Both the position numbers and the translations under genes were made by a program. Of a stretch of DNA of 64,000 nucleotides, positions 55,160-64,000 are shown piece by piece. This DNA comes from Shinisaurus crocodilurus (Eukaryota > Chordata > Lepidosauria > Squamata > Shinisauridae): assembly GCA_021292165.1 (NCBI GenBank), contig JAHFWL010000296.1:496001-560000 (forward strand), in the 5' to 3' direction. The first letter of the stretch is position 1. Each line of letters starts with the position of its first letter. Under the pieces are notes generated by a model, which was given only the letters and a program-made list of their open reading frames with translations, was not told the DNA's origin and searched no databases.

Positions 55160-55740
55160 TATATATGAAGTGATCATTCCCCTTTACTCAGCACTGGTTA
55201 GGCCTCATCTTGAGTACTGCGTCCAGTTCTGGGCACCACACTTTAAGAATGACGTAGACAAACTGGAGGGGGTTCAGAGGAGGGCAACAAAGAGGATCAG
55301 GGGACTGGAAACAAAAGCTTACGAGGAGAGACTGAAAGAACTGGGCATGTCTCACTTTGAGAAGAAGAGACTGAGGGGAGATATGATCGCACTCTTCCAG
55401 TACTTGAAGGGTTGCCACAAAGAGGAGGGCCAGGATCTCTTCTCAATCATCCCAGGTTGCAGGACACGGAATAATGGGATCAAGTTGCAGGAAGCCAGAT
55501 TCCACCTAAATATCAGGAAACAAATTCTGACTGTTAGAGCAATAGAACATTGGAACCAACTACCTACGGAGGTCATGGGCTCTCCCACACTGGGGGCATT
55601 CAAGGTGCAGCTGGACAGCCATCTGTGAGGGATGCTTGACTTGGATTCCTGCAGCGAAGGGGAGGTTGGACTCGACTATTCTGTGATTAGAATCTACTCT
55701 ATTATTCTAAGATTCTTTGATTCTATGATTCTATGATTTA
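55160..55740 (+). mobile_element. CR1 LINE 3' end, right copy
   Basis: 152-codon frame 55170-55628 with [20 protein letters not shown] and [18 protein letters not shown], followed by GATTCTATGATTCTATGATT repeats. It contains one more ATTCTATG unit than the left copy. Confidence 0.9.
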
Positions 55741-55904
55741 CCCAGCTTAGATTCCAGTTGATGCCCACTGATTATCTGGTTGGCAGATTTTCCAAAAAGC
55801 CAGCAAAAAATCACCGTTGTGTGTGAGGATCGGGCCAACTGGAAGTTGCGGTGCATTATGTACTAGACTGCCCGTTACATTATACACCTAGGGTTAAGTT
55901 TATT

Positions 55905-56650
55905 CTCCCTTTTCAGACCTTGACAGGAGGTCTATCCGATGAATCTAAGATCAGATGGCGGCTGGTGGATACAAATAAAGGATACAAATAAATTGGTTAG
56001 CTTTACCCGCTCGCGTCGAGGAGGGCGTAGCGGGTAGAGATCGGCCCCACTCATGCCCGCCAGAGACTCGCAGGGCCTTACTGTGTCCAGGGCTCCCTCG
56101 GCTCGCTGGCTTGAGCCAGCCGCGACGGCACCAGCTCAGCTGGCGTGGCTGGCTTGAGCGGCACGGAGAACTGCTCCGCGCTGCTCAGACAATTGAGGCA
56201 GGGGGCTGCCGTCGCCGAGAGACGAGGCGGTGGCGAGGCAGGACACAAATCAGATTTGTGAGCACCACTAGTAGAATAGCCCCGTATGCATTAGCTGCAA
56301 CAAAGATAAGATCGGTTTACTTGAATAGCATCAGCAACAAAAGCTAAGAAGAGTTTTGTTTGCTATGTTTAAAGTAAGGTAGATGTGTAAATTATACTGT
56401 TTGTACTTTATGATCTGTGTTCTTTCCATATTCAAAATCTCTTTTAGCATCTTCTGCAAAAATTATGTCCTGGATCTTATGGATAGATGCATCCTGCGTT
56501 GTCATTGCTGAGGACAGCAAATAACTCAGCATCAGACATCTGCAGGATTGCAGCCAACCTGCTGGCATCATAACGGCAAACAAATGCATGATGGTATAAG
56601 CAGAAGTTGGCATAGTCCTCAAAAGTTTGTCATCATAATAAATTTATTCA
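55905..56650 (+). mobile_element. LINE 3' fragment with GC-rich insert, right copy
   Basis: Counterpart of 25085-25840. The GC-rich insert is at about 55988-56240, so that insertion predates the duplication. Confidence 0.65.
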
Positions 56651-56737
56651 TTTTCAAGACTCTGTTCTTTTCGTTGCAACAGGCTAACACATCTAATCCC
56701 TCTGAAAATTACTGAACAATTCTCTCTCTCTCTCCAG

Positions 56738-56877
56738 GATTCGCCTGCACGATTAGCGCCATCAGGACTCCAGAGGCTTGTGCTGAAACTGGTGCATTTT
56801 GTACTGAGAAGGAATGCAATAGGCTCTTCCCTACCATGGGAACATGTGGTGAAGGCACCTTTTGTTGTTTCCTGTAA
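56738..56877 (+). CDS. Beta-defensin gene 2, exon 2 (mature peptide)
   Basis: Acceptor CTCTCTCCAG, phase-1 entry, stop TAA at 56875-56877. The precursor is 65 residues. Cysteine pattern as in gene 1: an extra Cys near the N-terminus (GFAC), then C-x6-C-x4-C-x9-C-x5-CC. Compared with gene 1 there are three base differences in the exon, all changing residues (Y to F, R to S, T to R at mature positions 2, 7 and 10); the remaining 36 codons are identical. The predicted charge is again acidic (3 K/R against 5 Glu). It is a secreted peptide by family; activity unknown. Confidence 0.88.
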
Positions 56878-58244
56878 GCTGCATTTTTTTAAAAAAAGAA
56901 CCAAACAAACAAACAACTTTTCAAATCAATAGAATATGACTGGAAGATCTATAAATTTTAATATTTCCATATCCTGTGTTATCATTTAAGGGAGTGCTCC
57001 CCAACTTGACTCCTTCACCAGGGATGGGAAAGACTTTGACATATTTGCTTTTATATTTTATTTATGGCACAATCCTATGCATGTTTAGACAGAAAAAATG
57101 CCTACAACTCCCAGCATGCCCCAGCCAGCTATGCATGTTCTCTCTGCTGCGCCCATGGAAATCCCTTCTGAGGTCACCGTGGGGAGTCTGCCTGTGGAGC
57201 ACCCTTCCCCCCCCCCACAGCCCATTTGGTTCCTTCCACACCGGCTGGGCACCGAAGCTGGAAGCCTGACTTCGGTTCCGGTGTGTTTATGGGTGGTGCT
57301 CCTTTTGGAGGGCGAGGGGCGCGTGGCTGATAGGCCGTGCTCCTCCTGCCCTCAGTAGGATGCCCATAATCTTCCAAGTTCAGAGGGTTATTATTGGCAC
57401 CCACGTAGGATGGGGCTGTCTCTTGTATCTATATTCCATCCCTCCTCCAGGGAGCTCAAGAAGTCACATCTTGTGTTCTGCCTCATTCCTTTCTGTTTTA
57501 TTTTTAAACAAAAGGGGGGGGATCCCACAAATGGCCAATGAATTACCTTGATGAACCATGTTGATACCTTTTGATGAATCATTTGCTTTTAATACAATTT
57601 CATTATTTCCAGTACAAGACCTAACACAGCTTGAGAGTGACAGGCAACCTCATAGAAGAGGTATTCCCCTTTCCTCTCCTGTAGAAAGTAATGGATTCTG
57701 CTGCAACATGAGCTAGCAATAGATAAATACAAAGCAGGTGCGGGTTTTCTTCAAGCTATTTTATGCATATGCAGTTTTATTTCTATGTAATTGAATTGAT
57801 TACTCCAGTGAGATTTCTTTCATCAGGTGAAAGCCGAAAATGAAATTCCATCTCATATTCCCCAATTCCCGAAGTCTTGGTAAGCACTGGAGACATGGCA
57901 TTTTTTTGGGGGGCAGGGTAGTATTTTCTTTTTTCTTTTTCTTTTTTTTTATAGATAAACAAGCAGAGCATAAGTAGAGATAAAGAGATACTTCTGCAAG
58001 GCAGCGGATCCACAGTTCCCACACAAAATCTCCATAGGTAGTGCCTTTGCCCTGTGGTGCATCTTCAGCAAGCTGACATCTCTCTCCCTCCCTCTACCTT
58101 GGTTTGCCTTTGCCACAACCTCTTCTATTTGAGGTTATTCCCTTCAAAATATTCAAGAGAGATTTCCACAGCATCTATCTTCATTAGCTCACATTCATTG
58201 AACATTAGCCTCATGAAGGAACAATCAGCTAGCAGCCACAACTA

Positions 58245-58740
58245 CTGATTTAACTGCTAGACCCGTGTGGGCTGAGCGGGGCTGAACTCGGCCCCGCTCA
58301 TGCCCATGCAATGCTCGCGGACCTACCTTCTGGCGTTCCGGCAGCTCCTCGTCTCAGCTCTGCGGGGAGAGCCCCCCGCGCCCCCCGTGCTGGTCCTGTC
58401 GCGTCAGTTCCAGCGCGGTGGAAGTGACGCGACGGGACCCTGCTCCGACACGTTGGACCCCGCGCTATGTTTTTGGTGGGGGAAACCTGAGCAACAGGGC
58501 TGTTTAAGCCCTGTTGCCCTGTTTCCCCCCCCCCAAAAAAAAACATAGCACGGGGGTCCACCACGCCAGAGCAGCCAGAAGAGATGCTTCAGAGGACCGC
58601 GGCTCGACCGGCGATTGAGGCTTGAGCAGCACGGAGAACGCTCTGCGCCACTCAGAAGACCGAGATCAGGTGGCCACGGTGGAGTAGAGACGAGCTGCAG
58701 AGAACTTTGAGCTCAAGACAGGTTCGTGTAGCCCCCATTC
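58245..58740. repeat. GC-rich hairpin repeat, copy 3 (inverse order)
   Basis: Inserted between GCTAGCAGCCA and TGCCTGTCACTC, which are adjacent at about 27610 in the left copy. Hairpin one is at 58392-58439 (GGTCCTGTCGCGTCAGTTCC / GGAAGTGACGCGACGGGACC). Hairpin two is at 58455-58560 (GGACCCCGCGCTATGTTTTTGG and its complement around TGTTTA). The order is reversed relative to 38530-38930, so it sits in opposite orientation. A small GAGCGGGGC/GCCCCGCTC hairpin is at 58275. Confidence 0.75.
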
Positions 58741-58799
58741 TTCTGCCTGTCACTCTGCCACACCCGTAATGCTCCAAGTTCAGAAGGCTACAGGCATCA

Positions 58800-58965
58800 C
58801 AGAATCATAGAATCATAGAAAGTAGAGTTGCAAGGGGCCTACAAGGCCATTGCGTCCAACCCCCTGCTCAATGCAGGAATCCAGGTCAAAGCATCCCCGA
58901 CAGATGGCCTTGAATGCCTCCAGAGTGGGAGAGCTCACCACCTCCCTAGGTAGTTGGTTCCTGAT
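58800..58965 (-). mobile_element. CR1 LINE 3' fragment
   Basis: AGAATCATAGAATCATAGAA, then GGGGCCTACAAGG, GTCCAACCCCCTGCTCAATG and CCACCTCCCTAGGTAGTTGG: the reversed CR1 3' end including its ATTCTATG tail. Absent from the left copy near 27672. Confidence 0.85.
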
Positions 58966-60089
58966 TGGATTGAGCCCTTATTGAGTTCATTGAGGACTGA
59001 GTTTATTTTTAATCATTCCTATTGTGTGTTGTCGTGTCTACTGTGTTGACAGAAAAAACATCAGTGTCATAAAAGTTTTATTTTCTGCAGATTTGGTGGT
59101 GGAAAATAAAGTGCGGTAATTGGGGAGGAACATCCTTCATTTCGGCAACAGTGATCATCTCAGCATCTAGATTGATTCACTGTTATATATTACCTGAAGA
59201 AAATGTTGCCATGAGAAGGAGATCTTACTTCACTGACTGAGAGATGTTTCAAATAAATTTAAAAGCATAACAGTTGAAATAAACACATTACAAGCTTCTG
59301 AAATATGTGTGTCATTAGTGATGGATGAATTCATGCTGGGTGAATCTGTTATTTCCTGAGAAAGTAACAAATTCACCCAAGTTATTGTGGACAAGTTTTC
59401 CTTCAATATGAAAGCACCTTCCATGTTTATGAGTGTTTACACATGTGGAAGATCAAAGTGCATCTTTGGAGCTGTCATTTGGAAACACAGCATGACATCG
59501 GGCATCACCATATTATGTACACCCTCCCTGATTGGTTGTTCTCACATGGCCTTTCTTCGTAATGTTTACTCACCATCTGTCATTGATCATGGAGGAGATG
59601 GAGAGAGGAATGGCGCCTCTGAGCCCTCCTCCTCCCCATGGCCGGGCTGTGGCAGTGAGCATGGACTGCAGCACTAGATCATTCCAGGGGGACCCCTCAC
59701 TTGAGGACCTTGGCTCAGTGCATGCACTGAAATTGCATAGTTTAGATGCATACTCAGCATGCTCCAAAGCCTCCAATCAATTCCAAACTCAAAAGCGAAT
59801 TTGTAGGACATAGATCCAGACTTGCTTCAAAAGTGAGCATTATGAATAGATGAGTTTTGATCAATCAGCCAACTAATTATGAAATTTGGCAGCATCACTA
59901 GTAAGGATTTGTGTTCATGAGGCTCCGCAGCCGTGGAAACTTGAGAGGGGATTCTAACATCACATGAATGGTGGTCCACTTGTGCAACAGGACTTCCACC
60001 CACTATCTTGCCCTCTGCATCCCCCCATGTCCCCTAGAAATGTGATCCGGAGGGTCCCCTAGCACTCCAGTACAAACTTTTTAAATGAA

Positions 60090-60094
<5 letters not shown>

Positions 60095-60136
<42 letters not shown>
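60095..60136. repeat. (TA)n microsatellite
   Basis: About 20 TA units, expanded relative to the left copy at 37610-37626. Confidence 0.93.
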
Positions 60137-60140
<4 letters not shown>

Positions 60141-60404
60141 ACAAGTAATTCAGGTAATACAAGAAACTCTAAGAAAATACAACAGAACAATGTCCAGAAT
60201 TAGTACTTGAGGTCATGCAGCAACTGTGAATGGGTTCAAGAGCTGCTGCTTTATTAAAATTTGAAAGCGGTCTACAATCAGCATTAACTTAGCCTGTATT
60301 AACTTCACACCTTGTTGTGGGCCTCCTCCAAACCTAAGGAGAGAACTGGAAGAATCTATGGCAGTCTATAGGGAAAGAAAGCTGCAGCTGGTGCGCCAAG
60401 GCCA

Positions 60405-61120
60405 GTGGACTTAGAGTTAGACCCAACAGTCAGGGAGGATCTATCAGTGCCAAATTCCACGGGAAAACAATCTGAGCACTCTGATTGGGAGGAGGGTGAA
60501 TCAAATGTCATGAACCCCCGGGGTCAGACATCACCTAAGGCAGATGGACCAGCTGAGGAGTGTCAGGTGCTCCAAGAGACTGGCCCTTCAGAATTAAGAA
60601 CCGCCTTATGAGTATGGGTAATTTAAATCTAGAAGAGAGATTTCCTTTTTTCTTTTTCTTTTTTTAAATTATTTATATTTTTTAAATGAACACACATACA
60701 AAAAAAACATAGACCTACAAATCATAAACTCCAAGTGCACCCATCACCCCAAGACCAAAACAAATTGATTTAAGCTTGTTTATTCTGTGATTGACTCTGC
60801 AATCCACTTCTTCTGTCCTTCTACTAAGCCAGTGTGCTAGGCTGGCATGTTTTCCAATAAAGCTTTTCAGTTAAAAGCAATTGTTTAGATCTTCTTGGAA
60901 GGAGGAGGGGAAGTACGGCCTTGTCAGTCATACTGGATCAGGACAAAGGCATATCTGGTCCGACATCGTATTCACATAATGGCCAACTGCATAACTATGG
61001 GAAGCCCACAACAGGGTATGAATGCAAATGAGCCCTCCTACTTATGTTACCCAGCAACTGGCATACATTGGCATGCTGCCTCTGATACTGAAGATAGCAC
61101 ATAATCATCATGATTCATGA
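60405..61120. other. Edge of the duplication and unassigned sequence
   Basis: Homology with the left copy ends near 60470. The rest shows no supported gene; a CT/T-rich tract lies at 60645-60690. Confidence 0.35.
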
Positions 61121-61124
61121 CTAA

Positions 61125-61640
61125 TCGTGATTGATAATCCCATCCCCCATGAATTTCTCTAATCCCCTTTTAAAGCCATCCAAGTTGCTGGCCATTACTA
61201 CATCTTGTTTATCTATATATGCTGAGTGAAGAAGTACTTCCTTAATCTCCCACCATTCAGTTTCATGGGATGATAACCCTGGGTTCTTATGAGAGCGGGA
61301 GAAATTTCTCCCTATGCACTTTCTCCATACCATGCATAATTATGTATATACAGCTTTATCATGTCCCCTAAAAAGCAAGAAAGGTTGTAATATTTCCTCA
61401 CAGGCGAGTTGTTCCAGCCCTTTGATCATTTTGGCTGTCCTTTTCTGCACCTCTTCCAGCTTGACCACACCTTTTTTTGAGTTGCAGAGAGCAGAACTGT
61501 GCACAGTTTCCAAAAGTGGTTTCTTTACTACATTTGTATAAGGCCAGTAATATATTGACAGTTTTATTTTCAGTTCCTTCCTAATGATCCCCAACATGGA
61601 TCTTCCCTTTTCACAGCAGCTGCACCCTGTGTACATGTTT
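61125..61640 (-). mobile_element. CR1/L3-like LINE fragment
   Basis: Minus-strand pieces: VKLEEVQKRTAKMIKGLEQL (61430-61480) and KQDVVMASNLDGFKRGLEKF (61140-61215), the C-terminal region of CR1/L3 ORF2. Frame broken. Confidence 0.7.
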
Positions 61641-61707
61641 TCAGCAAATTATCCACCACAAACCCATGATTTCTTTCATGGTCAGTCACCGCAAACTCAG
61701 AACCCAT

Positions 61708-61745
61708 CAGTGTGTGTGTGTGTGTAGGTGTAGGTGTGTGTGCAC
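61708..61745. repeat. (GT)n-rich simple repeat
   Basis: GTGTGTGTGTGTGTAGGTGTAGGTGTGTGTG; another GT run followed by a G tract is at 61920-61945. Confidence 0.85.
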
Positions 61746-61975
61746 AGCTAGGATAAATTGTTTATTTGTTTAGTTGAATTCATGTATTGATTATATTTTT
61801 AATGTGTCCAATAGCATGTGTTCTCTCCGTTGATTTAAAAGAATAAAATTCAATAAAAATTCACTCAAATGCCCTCCCATCCCAAGAATATGAGCTTTTG
61901 AATCTCATAGGCTTAAATGGTGTGTGTGTGTGTGTGGGGGGGGGGAAATCACACTTTTTTCAAAACCTGTAAATA

Positions 61976-62227
61976 CAGTCATGCCTTGGATTGAGAGCAT
62001 AATTCATTCCAGAAACGTGCTTGTAATCCAAAACACTCTTATTATCAAAACAAAAATCCCCCCCAAAAAATTGTACAGAGATTTTTTAATTTAAGCCGTA
62101 CTACAGTACTTGTATTGCAAGATGTTGCTTGTATATAAAGTCAAATTTTTTAAAATAAATATTTAAAAATTTGCTTGTCTTGCAAAACGCTCTCAAACCA
62201 AGTCACTTGCAATCCAAGGTATTACTG
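61976..62227. mobile_element. Tc1/mariner-type MITE, 252 bp
   Basis: Termini CAGTCATGCCTTGGATTG and CAATCCAAGGTATTACTG form an 18-bp inverted repeat with two mismatches, flanked on both sides by TA (61974-61975 and 62228-62229), the Tc1/mariner target. The internal sequence is non-coding and itself partly palindromic (GTAATCCAAAACACTC versus CTCAAACCAAGTCACTTGC). Confidence 0.8.
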
Positions 62228-62898
62228 TACCTTATTCTTCTTCTGGGATTAATCACATACTACACCTTCTCTTTTACCTGAGATGACAAACCATTTCCCA
62301 AAAGATTCTGTTCAAGGAAAGAACTGTTACTCCAAGTAAACCCCATGTAAGTCTATGGGGGAAAAGAACAGACAATACCTGCCGATGGGCACTCATCAAA
62401 CAATATTTGTAACCAAGGTGGATTCCAAACTTCTGCCTTACAATCTGTCTACATAGTATTTCTCCATTTATGATCCATATTCTGTATCTATCCACCTTAT
62501 TCCTCTCACATGACTGAAAGGCTGAAGCTGCAGGAATGTGTTCCAAAGAACAGTCCATGGGTGAATGCATACAGTTTGAAAAATGCATGGAAAAATAAGC
62601 ACATTTTTTTTTTAAAAAAAAAATGCAAACAAAAGTCCATAGTGTCCCGTCCCCCCCGAATTTAAAAACAAAACAAAAAACCTCTGCATGGAACAGGCAC
62701 AAAATGGACTTTTAGGTGGGACAAAAGAGAAACTCCAAAGAACTGGACTTGACAGATCCACTGATCCCTACAGCAAACCATCTAGATCCATTAGCACATT
62801 GTACAGGCAAAATTGAATCTAGAAAGTTAACCAAGGAAGTGACTTCGTTAGAATATCAACAGTGGTGCCTTTTTACAAATTTTTCTGTCATATCTTAA

Positions 62899-62926
62899 AA
62901 CGCACACACACACACACACACACACA
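62899..62926. repeat. (CA)n microsatellite
   Basis: ACGCACACACACACACACAC tract. Confidence 0.9.
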
Positions 62927-63004
62927 AAACTACATGCAGGACACAACGGTCCAAAGCACCACATTCCTATGGCGGCCAAAGCACCCATTGTACTACTAAC
63001 TTGA

Positions 63005-63112
63005 ATGTACTCTTCAGTTCAGTTCATTTTATTCTTCGTACATGTACTCTTCAGTTCAGTTCTCTTTATTTGTTTAGATACACTCTTCAGTTCAGTTCAT
63101 TTTATTTGTTTT
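63005..63112. repeat. Short tandem repeat, about 45-bp units
   Basis: Three units begin ACTCTTCAGTTCAGTTC followed by ATTTTATT or TCTTTATT (63010, 63047, 63082). Confidence 0.75.
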
Positions 63113-63364
63113 AACTATGGACTACAACAGCTGAAAACAGGAAACAAAACGATTGAATAAAAATTGTAAATCAATTTTAAAAAATCATGTTCCCAATACA
63201 CAGTGTCCTCTGAATATTTTCAGTTTTATGTACCATAACATATTTCTTCTATCTGGTAAACCATGACGTCTTGAAGCATGATGAACCAAGAGCTTCTGCC
63301 ATGATGCACATTGCATGAGAAACGTCAGTGCACAAGGCTTAGGTGTTAGTATATCAAAGATACG

Positions 63365-63372
63365 TATAAATA
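63365..63372 (+). promoter_or_regulatory. TATA box of the right-most defensin-type gene
   Basis: TATAAATA in TACGTATAAATAGATGG, about 107 bp upstream of the ATG at 63472, a spacing like that of the complete genes. Confidence 0.65.
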
Positions 63373-63471
63373 GATGGGCATTTGGTTTTTAGGATGACAG
63401 GAAATTGGTAGCACTTTGCCTCAGTCTCCCTCTCTTGCTGTCTGACTGGAGGTCTTCATCAAGCTTCAGCC

Positions 63472-63529
63472 ATGCAGACTTGTAGCCTTGCCATTGTGCT
63501 TCTTTCCTTGACACTCTTGGCTTCTCCAG
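63472..63529 (+). CDS. Defensin-type signal-peptide exon, gene continues off the window
   Basis: 58 nt then donor GTAAGCC at 63530. It encodes MQTCSLAIVLLSLTLLASP, a signal peptide with a Cys at position 4. Exon length, phase 1 end and the CCAG|GTAAG junction equal those of the other defensin signal exons. It has a TATA box and a short 5' UTR in the same exon. No mature exon is seen in the remaining 470 bp, which hold repeats, so the next exon is presumably beyond 64000. Assignment to the defensin family rests on exon architecture and neighbours, not on a mature domain. Confidence 0.7.
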
Positions 63530-63605
63530 GTAAGCCATATATCAAAATTAAAACATTCAGGCATAAGATAAAGAACTATAGAATTATATCATTGAAAGGT
63601 GGTTT

Positions 63606-63660
63606 GTCAGGGGTCTTCAAACTAAGGCCCGCGGGCCACATCCGGCCCGCCTTGCCTTTT
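63606..63660. mobile_element. hAT-like terminal fragment
   Basis: CAGGGGTCTTCAAACTAAGGCCCGCGGGCC resembles a widespread hAT terminus and is itself palindromic around CCCGCGGG. No second terminus in the window. Confidence 0.45.
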
Positions 63661-63839
63661 TATCCTGCCCGGCGGCCGATCGGCGGAAGCAGACATTTTT
63701 TTAACTCTTTCGCTTCAAGCACCGATTCTTTTGTCGAGTATGCTCATTTGTGTGATGGCAAAAACAAAAGTATATTCATGTTAGGCATGAAACAATTGTG
63801 CAACTATATATGTAAATACCACCAGCCCTGCCAGGAGTA

Positions 63840-64000
63840 TTCATTAATATTCCCCCTTCTTCCTTCCCCATTCCTTTTTCCTTGTGTGTCGTGTCTTTTT
63901 AGATTGTAAGCCTGCGGGCAGGGACTGTCTTGTTAATTGCTGTAAACCGCCCAGAGAGCTTCAGCTATTGGGCGGTATAAAAATGAAATGAAATGAAATA
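63840..64000 (+). mobile_element. LINE-derived 3' tail (L2/CR1 type)
   Basis: TTTTTAGATTGTAAGCCTGC, GGGCAGGGACTGTCTTG, then TTGGGCGGTATAAAAATG with AAATG repeats to the window end. Same tail type as 28065-28240. Confidence 0.6.

Larger units (their letters stand above)
50142..60470 (+). other. Right copy of the tandem segmental duplication
   Basis: Collinear with 16665-38055 at high identity. It lacks the LTR element (single AGGAC near 51330), the 8.5 kb transposon stack (continuous from about 59340 to 59560) and the hairpin repeat at 59930. Private features: an expanded CTG tract (51505-51546), a loss of about 260 bp near 52640, a GC-rich hairpin repeat (58245-58740) and a CR1 fragment (58800-58965). 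Confidence 0.88.

Overview
This window looks like nuclear DNA of a squamate reptile (lizard or snake; species not determinable). It has vertebrate gene architecture: short exons with GT..AG introns and TATA promoters. It also carries a very mixed retrotransposon load typical of squamates: L1, L2, CR1, other APE-type LINEs, Ty3/gypsy and Ty1/copia elements, and tRNA-derived SINEs. No prokaryotic signals, rRNA, tRNA genes or CRISPR arrays were seen.

The host content is part of a beta-defensin cluster. Two complete two-exon genes lie on the + strand (23580-26070 and 54370-56877). A defensin mature-peptide exon without a recognisable signal exon is at 9520-9653. A signal exon without a recognisable mature exon is at 47203-47260. 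A further signal exon at 63472-63529 belongs to a gene that leaves the window on the right. All four signal exons are exactly 58 nt and end in phase 1 at CCAG|GTAAG. The predicted mature peptides have seven cysteines, one more than the canonical six.

Layout. 1-1335: old repeats and a LINE fragment. 1360-8345: a partial third copy of the defensin-unit 3' flank, split by a nearly intact 5.8 kb L1 (1975-7746) with perfect 15-bp target-site duplications. 8346-16660: orphan defensin exon, truncated L1, GC-rich and other repeats. 16665-38055: left copy of a tandem segmental duplication, carrying defensin gene 1, an LTR element with a G-to-A hypermutated 3' LTR, and an 8.5 kb nested stack (gypsy inside a copia-like reading frame, LINE inside the gypsy). 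38056-50141: spacer with an L1 that hosts two other LINEs, plus the orphan signal exon. 50142-60470: right copy of the duplication with defensin gene 2, largely free of the later insertions and therefore a set of empty sites. 60471-64000: CR1-like fragments, a mariner-type MITE and the start of the last defensin gene.

The defensin genes would encode small secreted host-defence peptides. The two complete paralogues share nearly identical promoters and signal peptides and differ only at the mature N-terminus. Most of the rest of the sequence is transposon history, which the duplicated units let one date relative to one another.
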